64,000 bases of DNA, from assembly GCF_001758785.1 (NCBI RefSeq), contig NZ_LROM01000092.1, positions 24,708 through 88,707 of the forward strand, given 5' to 3'. The stretch comes from Duganella phyllosphaerae (GTDB lineage Bacteria; Pseudomonadota; Gammaproteobacteria; Burkholderiales; Burkholderiaceae_D). The notes beneath the pieces are model-generated. The model saw only the letters and a program-made list of their open reading frames with translations, was not told where the DNA came from and made no database searches. Of the stretch, positions 54,057 to 63,030 are shown one piece after another. How positions within the stretch are numbered: the stretch's first letter is position 1; each line of letters starts with the position of its first letter. Both the position numbers and the translations under genes were made by a program.

Positions 54057-55859
54057 ATGATTCGTTTGAAGACACTGGCGCTTGCCGCCGCCATGCTGGG
54101 GGCATTGCACGCTCCCGTTTATGCACAGTTACAAGCGCCTGCCAAGGTACCTGGCGTCAACCATGACGTGGCTCCCGAGATCGCCACCGGCTACGCCGAA
54201 AAGGCCGGCAAGTCGTCGCAGAAATTCATGGTCGCTGCCGCCAATCCGCTGGCCACCCAGGCCGGCTACCAGATGCTCAAGCAGGGCGGCGCCGCCATCG
54301 ATGCGGCGATTGCCACCCAGCTGGTGCTCACGCTGGTGGAGCCGCAGTCGTCGGGCATCGGCGGCGGCTCGTTCCTGCTGTACTCCGACGGCAAGCGCGT
54401 GCAGTCGTACGACGGCCGCGAAACCGCGCCGGCCGCTGCCGACGAACACCTGTTCCAGGACAAGGACGGCAAACCGGTCTCGCGCGAGACCGGCGTGGTC
54501 GGCGGCCGCTCGGTCGGCGCCCCCGGCGTGCTGCGCATGCTGGAACTGGCGCACCAGCAGCACGGCCGCCTGCCGTGGAAAGCCCTGTTCGCGCCAGCCA
54601 TCAAGCTGGCCGACGACGGCTTTGCCGTCAGCCCGCGCTTAAATGCCCTGCTCAAGTGGGACAAGTACCTGGCCCGCGATCCGGTGGCGCGCGCGTACTT
54701 TTTTGACGACGCGGGCCAACCGCGCCCGGTCGGCTACATTCTGAAAAACCCCGAGCTGGCGCGCACCCTGCGCGAAATCGCCGACGGCGGCGCCGACGCT
54801 TTTTACAAGGGCCGCATCGCGCGCGACATCGTCGCCAAGGTCTCCAGCCATCCCACCAATCCCGGCAAGCTGACCGCCGCCGACATCGCCGGCTACCAGG
54901 CCAGGGAGCGCGCGCCGATCTGCAGCGACTACAAGGCGTGGACGGTGTGCGGCGCGCCGCCGCCATCGTCTGGCGGGATCGCGATTGCGCAGATGCTCGG
55001 CATCCTGGAAGTGAAGGACATCAGCCCCTACAAGCCGGTGGGCGGCATGCTTACCGCCGAGGGCATCCACCTGTTCAGCGAAGCGGGGCGGCTGGCGTAC
55101 GCGGACCGCAACCGCTACGTGGCCGATACCGATTTCGTGCCGCTGCCGGGCAAGGGCGTCTCGGCCCTGCTCGATAAGCGCTACCTGGCCAAACGCGCCG
55201 CACTGATCGGCGACAAGTCGATGGGCCGCGCCAACTACGGCACGCCCGACACCATGGACGTGGCGTGGGGCGCTGACACTGCCATCGACAAGCCATCGAC
55301 CTCGCACCTGGTGGCGGTGGACGCCTTCGGCGGCGGGCTGTCGATGACGACGTCGGTGGAAGACGCCTTCGGTTCGCGCCAGATGGTAGATGGCTTCATG
55401 CTCAACAACCAGCTCACCGATTTTTCATTCGACTCGCAGGACGAGAACGGTCCGATCGCCAACCGGGTGCAGGCCGGCAAGCGCCCGCGCAGCGCCATGT
55501 CGCCCACCCTGGTGTTCGACAAGGGCACCCACCGGCTGGTGCTGGCCACCGGCTCGCCGGGCGGCTCGACCATCATCAACTACGTGGCCAAGGTGCTGGT
55601 CGGTACGCTGGACTGGCAGCTCGACGTCCAGCAGGCCATCAGCCTGCCCAACCTCGGTAGCCGCAACGGCCCCACCGAGCTGGAAAAAAATCGCGTGAGC
55701 GCCTCAGTGATCGCGCAACTGAAAGCGCGCGGCCACGAGGTGCGCGAGACCGAGCAGAACTCGGGTTTGCAGGGCATCCAGCGCCGCGTCGTGGGTGGCA
55801 AACCACAGTGGTTCGGCGGCGCCGATCCGCGCCGCGAAGGCGTGGTGCTGGGGGATTAA
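54057..55859 (+). CDS. ggt: Gamma-glutamyltransferase
   Basis: Ntn-hydrolase that cuts and transfers the gamma-glutamyl group of glutathione in the periplasm. 600 residues. Signal peptide 1-23 (ending APVYAQ). SSGIGGGSFLLY and the Arg in YDGRETAPAAA bind substrate. Self-cleavage is expected before Thr415 (DKPSTSHLVAVD), the nucleophile of the small subunit; GLSMTTSVEDAFGSRQMV and SPTLVF..HRLVLATGSPGGSTIINYVAKVL follow. ATG 54057 has GGAG upstream. The patatin gene starts 18 bases after the stop. Confidence 0.95.
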   Translation: MIRLKTLALAAAMLGALHAPVYAQLQAPAKVPGVNHDVAPEIATGYAEKAGKSSQKFMVAAANPLATQAGYQMLKQGGAAIDAAIATQLVLTLVEPQSSGIGGGSFLLYSDGKRVQSYDGRETAPAAADEHLFQDKDGKPVSRETGVVGGRSVGAPGVLRMLELAHQQHGRLPWKALFAPAIKLADDGFAVSPRLNALLKWDKYLARDPVARAYFFDDAGQPRPVGYILKNPELARTLREIADGGADAFYKGRIARDIVAKVSSHPTNPGKLTAADIAGYQARERAPICSDYKAWTVCGAPPPSSGGIAIAQMLGILEVKDISPYKPVGGMLTAEGIHLFSEAGRLAYADRNRYVADTDFVPLPGKGVSALLDKRYLAKRAALIGDKSMGRANYGTPDTMDVAWGADTAIDKPSTSHLVAVDAFGGGLSMTTSVEDAFGSRQMVDGFMLNNQLTDFSFDSQDENGPIANRVQAGKRPRSAMSPTLVFDKGTHRLVLATGSPGGSTIINYVAKVLVGTLDWQLDVQQAISLPNLGSRNGPTELEKNRVSASVIAQLKARGHEVRETEQNSGLQGIQRRVVGGKPQWFGGADPRREGVVLGD

Positions 55860-55877
55860 ACCTGCTACTCTGGCGTC

Positions 55878-57053
55878 ATGGGACGTCAAAAGAAAACAGG
55901 CCTGATCCTCACCGGCGGCGGCGCGCGCGCGGCCTACCAGGTGGGGGTGTTACAGGCCATCTCCGAGATCTTGTGGGAAGCGGGCTGGCCGCCGGCACGC
56001 AACCCGTTCGATATCATCTGCGGCACGTCGGCCGGGGCCATCAACGCCACCGCGCTGGCCTGCCGCGCCGACAACTTCGGCGAGGGCGTGCAAAAGCTGC
56101 TCGACGTCTGGCAGAACATCGAAGTGGGACAGGTGTACCGCGCCGATTCGCTCGGTGTGCTGCGCTCGGGCGCGCGCTGGCTGTCCTTGCTGTCGTTCGG
56201 CTGGCTGCTGCGCAAGTGGCGCGCGGCGCCGCCCGCGTCGCTGCTCGACAACACTCCGCTGGTCGGCCTGCTGCACCGCATGCTCGACTTGCCGCGGCTT
56301 GACGCCGTGCTGTCCGAAGGCCTGCTGCACGCGCTGGCCGTCACCGCCTCGTCCTACACTGCCGGCAACCACCTCACTTTTTACCAGACCGCCGCCGACA
56401 TCGCGCCGTGGGTGCGCATGCAGCGCCTGGCGCTGCAGGACCAGATCGGCGTGGAGCACTTGCTGGCGTCGTCGGCGATCCCGTTCATCTTTCCGCCCAC
56501 GCCGCTGTTCATTGGCGGCCACCGCGAATTCTGCGGCGACGGCTCGATGCGCCAGCTGGCCCCGATTTCGCCGGCCATCCACCTCGGTGCGCGCAAGGTG
56601 CTGGTGGTGGGCGCCGGACGCCTGACCGAGGCGCCGCGCACTGGTGCGGAGCACGGCGCGGCGCGGTATCCGAGCCTGGCGCAGATCGCCGGCCACGCCA
56701 TGTCGTCGATCTTCCTCGATTCGCTGGCGGTCGATATCGAGCGGCTCGAACGGGTCAACAAGACGCTGTCGCTGCTGCCAGAGCATCTGCTCGAGCAGAC
56801 GCCGCTCAAGCCGGTCAAGCTGCTGGTGATCGCGCCGTCCGAACGCCTCGACGATATCGCCAGCCGTCACGTGGGCAGCCTGCCGGCGCCGATCCGCACC
56901 ATGTTGTCGGGTATCGGCGCCACCGAAACGCGCGGCGCCGCGCTGGCTTCGTATTTGTTGTTCGAATCATCGTATACTTGCGACTTGATCCGTCTGGGTC
57001 AGCGCGATACCCAGGCGCGCAAGGAAGACGTGCTGGCCTTCTTCGAATCCTGA
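55878..57053 (+). CDS. Patatin-like phospholipase
   Basis: 391 residues. Oxyanion hole GGGARAAYQ (13-21), nucleophile elbow GTSAG with Ser51, and catalytic Asp221 in CGDGSMRQLAP: the full Ser-Asp dyad. RssA/YjjU-like cytoplasmic patatins have this layout. A middle segment (SLGVLRSGARWLSLLSFGWLLRKW) is amphipathic and may touch the membrane. Probably cotranscribed with ggt; a functional link is not clear. Confidence 0.92.
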   Translation: MGRQKKTGLILTGGGARAAYQVGVLQAISEILWEAGWPPARNPFDIICGTSAGAINATALACRADNFGEGVQKLLDVWQNIEVGQVYRADSLGVLRSGARWLSLLSFGWLLRKWRAAPPASLLDNTPLVGLLHRMLDLPRLDAVLSEGLLHALAVTASSYTAGNHLTFYQTAADIAPWVRMQRLALQDQIGVEHLLASSAIPFIFPPTPLFIGGHREFCGDGSMRQLAPISPAIHLGARKVLVVGAGRLTEAPRTGAEHGAARYPSLAQIAGHAMSSIFLDSLAVDIERLERVNKTLSLLPEHLLEQTPLKPVKLLVIAPSERLDDIASRHVGSLPAPIRTMLSGIGATETRGAALASYLLFESSYTCDLIRLGQRDTQARKEDVLAFFES

Positions 57054-57080
57054 GCCACCCCTTTGGGGAGACCCCGCTTT

Positions 57081-60000
57081 TTGCACGCACTGAACCATCT
57101 GTGGAGACGTTTGCTGGCGCCAGCCCTGCTGTTGTGGGTGCTTGGCGCAGCCGCCGCATGGAGTGCACCGCCGCCGCGCACCCTGCGTTTCGAGCAGCTC
57201 AGCGTGGAGCACGGCCTGGCGCAGGAGTCTGTGCTGGCCATCGCCCAGGACAAGCAGGGCTTCATCTGGCTCGGCACCCAGGCTGGCCTCACGCGTTTCG
57301 ACGGCTATCGCACCGTCACCTACAAGAGCGCGGTGTCCGACCCGCATACGCTGGCCGACAATTGGGTGCGGGTGCTGCACGTCGATCCGGCCGGCCAGCT
57401 GTGGGTGGGCACCGACGGCGGCCTCGATCGCTACGATCCCGCCACCCGTACCTTTGCCCACTACCTGCCGACCGCGCCGGTGGAGCGCGGCAATGGCAAC
57501 CGCCACGTGCGCGCCATCGCCGACGATGGCCTGGGTGGCCTGTGGGTGGCCACCGCCGACGGCCTGCACCACCTGGACCCGGCCAGCGGGCGCTTCACCG
57601 GCTGGCACCACGATCCGCTCGATGCGGGCAGCCTGGCCAGCGACCAGGTCAACGCGCTGGCGCGCGACGCCGCCGGCCGCCTGTGGGTGGCCACCGCCAC
57701 CGGGCTCGATATGCTGGCGCCGGGCGCCAGACAATTCGTTCACTACCGGCTCGACGCCGGCAGCGACAGCCGCTTCAACGCGGTGCTGGCGCTGCAAGTG
57801 GACAGCAGCCAGGCGCTGTGGGTGGGCACCATGGGCGGGCTGGAACGCTGGCACATTGGCGATATCGGCAAGGGCCGTCCGCAGCGCTGGCGCCTGGGCG
57901 CCGCCGAAGGACTGCGGCCCGGCGCCAGCATCACCACGCTGTACGAGGATAGCGAAAAGCAGCTGTGGCTGGGCACCCAGGAAGACGGCCTGCTGCGCTG
58001 GCTGCCGGCCGAGCAGCGCCTGGTGCAGTACCGCCACCAGTTCAGCGACCATCGCAGCCTGGCCGATAACCAGGTGTCGGCGCTGTTCCGCGACCGCGTG
58101 GGTACCTTCTGGGTCGGCACCTGGAACGATGGCGTCAGCCGGGTGGACATGGGCAGCGGCGGCTTTGCGCGCATCGTGCGCCACACCGAGGATGCGGACG
58201 CACTGTCGGACAACAAGGTACGCGCCATCGCCATGGCCGGCACGGGCGAGGGCAACGACCGGCTGTGGCTGGGCACTGGCGCCGGCTTGAACCTGTACGA
58301 TCCGAAGACGGGCCGCAGCAAGGTGTGGCGCCACGATCCGGCGCGACCCGACAGCCTGAGCGACGACCAGGTGACGGCCCTGTGGCGCGCGCCCGGCGCC
58401 GGCGGCGTGTGGATCGGCGGACGGGCCGGCGTCAACCACCTCGATCCGGCCACCGGCAATATGCGCGCGCTGTCGTTCGTGCGCGGCGACCCGGCCAGCG
58501 ACACCGTGCGCAACATCGTGGCCGACCGCGCCGGCCTGCTGTGGATCGCCAGCCGTGGCGGCCTGCACCGGCTCGATCCGAAGACCATGGACGTGCACAC
58601 GTACCGCCACAATCCGGCCGACAGCGGCAGCCTGGCCGACAACGTGGTGCGCCCGATCCTGGAGGACCGGCGCGGCCGCCTGTGGGTGGGCAGCTTCAAC
58701 GGCCTCGATCTGCTAGACCGCAAGACCGGCGTGTTCCGCCACTTCCGCCGCAACCCCGCCGATCCGCAGTCGCTGAGCCACGACGAGGTGCACAGCCTGT
58801 ACGAAGACGACACCGGCACGCTGTGGGTGGGCACGGCGGCCGGCTTGAACCGGATGGAGACGGGCGCCGACGGCGCCATCACGTTCCGCCGCTACCTGCG
58901 CAAGGACGGCATCGCGGACGACGCCATCGCCGCCATCCTGCCCGACGGCGCCGGCAACCTGTGGCTGAGCACCAACAGCGGCCTGTCGAAGTTCCATATC
59001 GCCACCGGCATGGTGCGCAACTACAGCGACGCCGACGGCACCATCGAAGGCGCGTACTTCGACGGCTCTGCGCTGCGCACGGCGGACGGCACGCTGTACT
59101 TCGGCGGCTTCAATGGCATCACCGCGTTTGCGCCGCAGTCGGTGCGCGAAAACAGCGTGGCGCCGCCGGTGGCGATCACCGACTTCCAGGTGTTTAACAA
59201 GTCGCTCAAGCCGGGGCAGGGCGAACACGCCGATGTCCTCAAGACCGCCATCGAACACACCGGCGAACTGACCTTGCGCCAGGCCGACTCGGTATTTTCG
59301 CTGGAATTCGCGGCGCTGCATTACGCCGCGCCGCAGCGCAACCGCTTCGCCTACCAGTTGCAGGGCTTCGACGAGGACTGGGTAGTGACCGACGCCAGCA
59401 AGCGCTTCGCCACTTACACCAACCTCGATCCCGGCGCGTACGTGTTCCGCGTCAAGGCCGCCAACAAGGACGGCGTGTGGAACGACAACGCCGCCACGCT
59501 CAAGATCACCATCCTGCCGCCTTTCTGGAAGACCTGGTGGTTCCGTGCGCTGGTCACGCTGCTGCTGCTGGGCGCCGCCTTCGCCGCCTACCAGGCGCGC
59601 ATGCGCAGCCTGCACCGCCAGCAGCAGCGTCTCGAAGAACTGGTGGCGTCGCGCACGGCCGAAGTGCAGGACAAGAATCGCCTGCTGCAGCAGCAAAAGC
59701 ACGAACTCGAACTGCGCCGGCTGGAGGCGGAAGCGCAGCGCGCCGAGGCCGAGCAGCGCCGCCAGCACGCCGAGCGGCAAGCCGAGGAAGTCGAAAAAGC
59801 GCACCGCAATATCTCGGTGCTGAGCGAGCTCGGTCGCGAAATGAGCGCCACGCTCGATATGGAAACCCTGATGGGAACCCTCTACCGCCACGTGCACGAC
59901 CTGATGCCGGCGGAGATATTCGGCATCGGCTTCGTGCGCGAGCAGGACGGCGTGATCCACTTTCCGTTCGCGGTGGAGGGCGGGGTGCGCACGCCGCCTT

Positions 60001-62078
60001 ATCAGCGCTGGCTGGACGATCCGAACCAGCTGGCCGTCTGGTGCCTGATGCACGGCAAGCCGCTCCTGATCAATGACTTCGACGCCGAATACCGGCAATA
60101 CATGGACGACAGTGGCCTCGACAAGCTGGTGCCACACGCGCTGCAAGGTGGCGGGCACCTGCCTGCCGCGCCCTCGATGATGTACGCGCCGCTGGTGGTG
60201 GGCGAGCGCGTGGTGGGCCTGCTCAGCGTCCAGGGACTGGAGCGCAACGCCTACCGCCAGGTGCACCTCGACATGCTGCAAACGCTGGCCACGCACGCCG
60301 CCGCCGGCCTGGAAAATGCCCGCGCCTACCAGCAGCTGGAAGACACGCTGCAAACGCTGCGCCAGACCCAGGGCCAGCTGCTGCTGCAGGAGCGCCAGGT
60401 ACGCCTGCATACCGAGGAGCTGGCGCTGGCCAACCGCGCCTTGCAGGACAACGACGAGCGTCTGCGCCAGGCCAAGCACAAGGCGGAAGACGCCACCCGC
60501 CAGAAGTCCGAATTCCTGGCCAACATGAGCCACGAGATGCGCACCCCGCTCGCCGGCGTGATCGGCATGCTGGGCTTTTCACTGCGCGATCCGACCCTGC
60601 AGGACGCGACCCGCGAACAGATCCTGCGCGGCCAGGCCAACGCCCAGTCGCTGCTCACCATCATCAACGACCTGCTCGACTTTTCCAAGATCGAGGCGGG
60701 CAAGCTCACCATCGAGAACATCGATTTTTCGCTGACCTCTACTGTGGAAAACGTGGTGAGCCTGTTCGAGGAACAGGCCGCCGCGCACAGCGTGGGATTC
60801 GAGCTGGTATTCGGCGACGACCTGCCGCAGTTCGTGGTGGGCGACCCCACGCGCCTGCGCCAGGTGCTGGTCAACCTGGTGGGCAATGCATTCAAATTTA
60901 CCCGCAGCGGCACCGTGACCATGCGCGTGGAACGGGTGCCGGAACCGGGCGAGACGCTCGAGGATATCGCCGCGCTGGCCGGGCGCAAGGGCGTGATCAA
61001 CCGCATCCGCTTCCTGGTGGAAGACACCGGCATCGGCATCGACGCCGAGGCCATTCCGCGCCTGTTCCAGAAGTTCGAACAGGCCGACGCCTCCACCACG
61101 CGCCGCTACGGCGGCACCGGCCTGGGACTGGCGATTTGCCGCCAGCTGGTGGAACTGATGGGCGGCAGCATCAACGCCGTCAGTGCACCGGGCGCCGGCA
61201 GCACCTTCACGTTCGAACTGCCGCTGGCCAATGGCGTGGCGCCGCCGACCGTGCCGCACGTGCCGCGCGAGCCGCACAGCCACCAGTTGCGGGTGCTGTG
61301 CGCGGAAGATTTCCCGACCAACCAGATCATCATCCGCATGATGCTCGAGGACCTGGGCCACAAGGTGGACATCGCCGCCAACGGCGCGCTGGCGGTCAAG
61401 GCCTGCGCGCTCACGCGCTACGACCTGATACTGATGGACGGGCGCATGCCGGAGCTCGACGGCGCCAGCGCCACCCGTCTGATCCGCGCCGGCGGGCCGG
61501 AAGATGCCCCGGTGCGCGACCAGGAGATGATGATCATCGCGCTCACCGCCAACGCCAGCGAGGAAGATCGCAGCCGCTACCTGGCGGCGGGCATGGATGA
61601 TTTTCTGACGAAGCCGATCGACGAGGACAAGCTGCACTTCCAGCTGAGCCGCGCGATCGAGCGCCAGTTGCAGCGCGGTGTCGAGTTACCGCCGATGGTA
61701 TCCAGGCGTGGTGTGCAGGATCGCCAGGGCACGCCGGAACTGGACGCCATGTTCGGCGTGGAGCCGGCCACGCCGGACACCGCGCGGCTGGCGCAGCACA
61801 GCGGCAGTGGCGATCTCAAGGCGCGCCTGCGCGGCGCCTTCCGCGCGGACGCACCGCTGCGCCTGGCCGACCTGGAGGCGGCGCTGGCGGCGGGTGACGC
61901 CGACACCGCCGCCCGCCTGCTGCACGGCATGAAGGGCAGCGCCGGCTACCTCGAGGAGCAGGAGTTGCAGGCCTTGTGCGGCGAACTCGAAACCTGCGCC
62001 GATCACGGCCAGTGGCAGCAGATCCACGCGGCGCTGCCCCGCTTGCGCGCGCTGCTGGACCAGGCCAGCCGTGGGTAA
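57081..62078 (+). CDS. Giant hybrid sensor histidine kinase with periplasmic propellers
   Basis: 1665 residues from TTG 57081 (GGGGAGA upstream; no ATG nearby). Layout: signal anchor 7-28; Reg_prop beta-propeller repeats ~40-690 (repeats of LWVGTxxGLxxxD); Y_Y_Y domain ~715-815; membrane helix ~821-842; coiled coil ~842-910; GAF ~911-1077; HisKA with His1151 (FLANMSHEMRTPLAG); HATPase ~1254-1384 (GGTGLGLAICRQLVELMGG); receiver with Asp1453 (ILMDGRMPELDG); HPt with His1615 (LLHGMKGSAGYL). All phospho-residues are present. These kinases often sense glycans or other extracellular ligands. The receiver-HPt end implies a phosphorelay onward, probably to the next gene. Confidence 0.93.
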   Translation: MHALNHLWRRLLAPALLLWVLGAAAAWSAPPPRTLRFEQLSVEHGLAQESVLAIAQDKQGFIWLGTQAGLTRFDGYRTVTYKSAVSDPHTLADNWVRVLHVDPAGQLWVGTDGGLDRYDPATRTFAHYLPTAPVERGNGNRHVRAIADDGLGGLWVATADGLHHLDPASGRFTGWHHDPLDAGSLASDQVNALARDAAGRLWVATATGLDMLAPGARQFVHYRLDAGSDSRFNAVLALQVDSSQALWVGTMGGLERWHIGDIGKGRPQRWRLGAAEGLRPGASITTLYEDSEKQLWLGTQEDGLLRWLPAEQRLVQYRHQFSDHRSLADNQVSALFRDRVGTFWVGTWNDGVSRVDMGSGGFARIVRHTEDADALSDNKVRAIAMAGTGEGNDRLWLGTGAGLNLYDPKTGRSKVWRHDPARPDSLSDDQVTALWRAPGAGGVWIGGRAGVNHLDPATGNMRALSFVRGDPASDTVRNIVADRAGLLWIASRGGLHRLDPKTMDVHTYRHNPADSGSLADNVVRPILEDRRGRLWVGSFNGLDLLDRKTGVFRHFRRNPADPQSLSHDEVHSLYEDDTGTLWVGTAAGLNRMETGADGAITFRRYLRKDGIADDAIAAILPDGAGNLWLSTNSGLSKFHIATGMVRNYSDADGTIEGAYFDGSALRTADGTLYFGGFNGITAFAPQSVRENSVAPPVAITDFQVFNKSLKPGQGEHADVLKTAIEHTGELTLRQADSVFSLEFAALHYAAPQRNRFAYQLQGFDEDWVVTDASKRFATYTNLDPGAYVFRVKAANKDGVWNDNAATLKITILPPFWKTWWFRALVTLLLLGAAFAAYQARMRSLHRQQQRLEELVASRTAEVQDKNRLLQQQKHELELRRLEAEAQRAEAEQRRQHAERQAEEVEKAHRNISVLSELGREMSATLDMETLMGTLYRHVHDLMPAEIFGIGFVREQDGVIHFPFAVEGGVRTPPYQRWLDDPNQLAVWCLMHGKPLLINDFDAEYRQYMDDSGLDKLVPHALQGGGHLPAAPSMMYAPLVVGERVVGLLSVQGLERNAYRQVHLDMLQTLATHAAAGLENARAYQQLEDTLQTLRQTQGQLLLQERQVRLHTEELALANRALQDNDERLRQAKHKAEDATRQKSEFLANMSHEMRTPLAGVIGMLGFSLRDPTLQDATREQILRGQANAQSLLTIINDLLDFSKIEAGKLTIENIDFSLTSTVENVVSLFEEQAAAHSVGFELVFGDDLPQFVVGDPTRLRQVLVNLVGNAFKFTRSGTVTMRVERVPEPGETLEDIAALAGRKGVINRIRFLVEDTGIGIDAEAIPRLFQKFEQADASTTRRYGGTGLGLAICRQLVELMGGSINAVSAPGAGSTFTFELPLANGVAPPTVPHVPREPHSHQLRVLCAEDFPTNQIIIRMMLEDLGHKVDIAANGALAVKACALTRYDLILMDGRMPELDGASATRLIRAGGPEDAPVRDQEMMIIALTANASEEDRSRYLAAGMDDFLTKPIDEDKLHFQLSRAIERQLQRGVELPPMVSRRGVQDRQGTPELDAMFGVEPATPDTARLAQHSGSGDLKARLRGAFRADAPLRLADLEAALAAGDADTAARLLHGMKGSAGYLEEQELQALCGELETCADHGQWQQIHAALPRLRALLDQASRG

Positions 62079-62174
62079 GGTTGCACGGCCCCGCAGAAAA
62101 TTCGCTTGCTTGTGCTGGACGATTCAGGCACTGTTTAACATGTGTAAAGACAGTGCCGAGGCACGGGGAGCGAC

Positions 62175-62903
62175 ATGAAAGTTCTGGTAGTCGACGACGA
62201 CGTCGTCTCGCGCATGGTGTTGATGCACCTGATCGACAGTTGCGGCAAATTCGACATCGTCGAAGCCGAAGACGGGCTCGATGCATGGAACCAGCTCCAG
62301 GGCGGGCTGCGGCCGGCGATCTGTTTTTGCGACCTGCGCATGCCACACCTGTCCGGGCTCGAGTTGCTGCAACGGGTCAAGAGCGATGCCGAACTCGCCG
62401 CCATGCCGTTCGTGCTGGTCACGTCCGCCACCGAAAAAGACGTGATGCAGGAAGCCTCGACTGCCGGCGCCGCCGGCTACATCATCAAGCCGTTCCAGGC
62501 CGAGCAAGTGCGGGTGCACCTGACCGCCTTCCTCGACCAGGCGGCCAGCGGTCACACCCACCAGGCCGAAGATCCTGCCGCCACGCTCAACCGCCTCGGC
62601 ATCAATGGCGAGCGCCTGCTGGTGTACCTGAACGGCTTCCACAACCAGCTCACCGTGGCCGGCGCCGACCTCGAGGCGCTGCTGGGGAGGGGCGACCAGC
62701 AGGGCGCCCAGGTGCGCCTCGAGCGCCTGCTGGCCGGCTGCGTCACCCTGGGGCTGGACGGTGCTGCGGCCGCGCTCAAGGGAGTGTCCGCTGCCGCGCC
62801 TGCCACGCACTTGTCCAACGAGGCGGTGCAGGCGGTGCTGGCCGACGTGCTGCGCGCGGTGGACCAGCAGGCGGGCCTGGTCCGTCAGGCCGGTTTGATG
62901 TGA
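62175..62903 (+). CDS. Response regulator with degenerate HPt-like C-terminus
   Basis: 242 residues. Receiver 1-125: acidic pocket VVDDDVVS, phospho-acceptor Asp53 (CFCDLRMP), Ser/Thr switch LVTSATE and Lys in YIIKPFQAEQV. The C-terminal ~100 residues have no DNA-binding fold; they look like an HPt four-helix bundle, with the usual AHTLKGxAGNxGA stretch reading LERLLAGCVTLGLDGA, so the phospho-His seems lost. It lies 96 bases after the hybrid kinase and is the likely target. The stop (TGA 62901-62903) is within a 13-bp tandem repeat. Output probably by protein contact. Confidence 0.88.
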   Translation: MKVLVVDDDVVSRMVLMHLIDSCGKFDIVEAEDGLDAWNQLQGGLRPAICFCDLRMPHLSGLELLQRVKSDAELAAMPFVLVTSATEKDVMQEASTAGAAGYIIKPFQAEQVRVHLTAFLDQAASGHTHQAEDPAATLNRLGINGERLLVYLNGFHNQLTVAGADLEALLGRGDQQGAQVRLERLLAGCVTLGLDGAAAALKGVSAAAPATHLSNEAVQAVLADVLRAVDQQAGLVRQAGLM

Positions 62904-62943
62904 AGGTTTGATGTAAAGTTTTGATGTAGAGTTTTGATGTAAA
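62892..62943 (+). repeat. 13-bp tandem repeat, four units
   Basis: GGTTTGATGTGAA, GGTTTGATGTAAA, GTTTTGATGTAGA, GTTTTGATGTAAA, head to tail with no gaps. The first unit holds the response-regulator stop codon. Confidence 0.9.
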
Positions 62944-63030
62944 CCCGGCAGCAAGCCTTGAAGTCGAGATAGTTTAGGTTTAAAGTATCTGCTCGCGGGT
63001 GGATATCCCGATCCGACTTTCAAGGCTACC

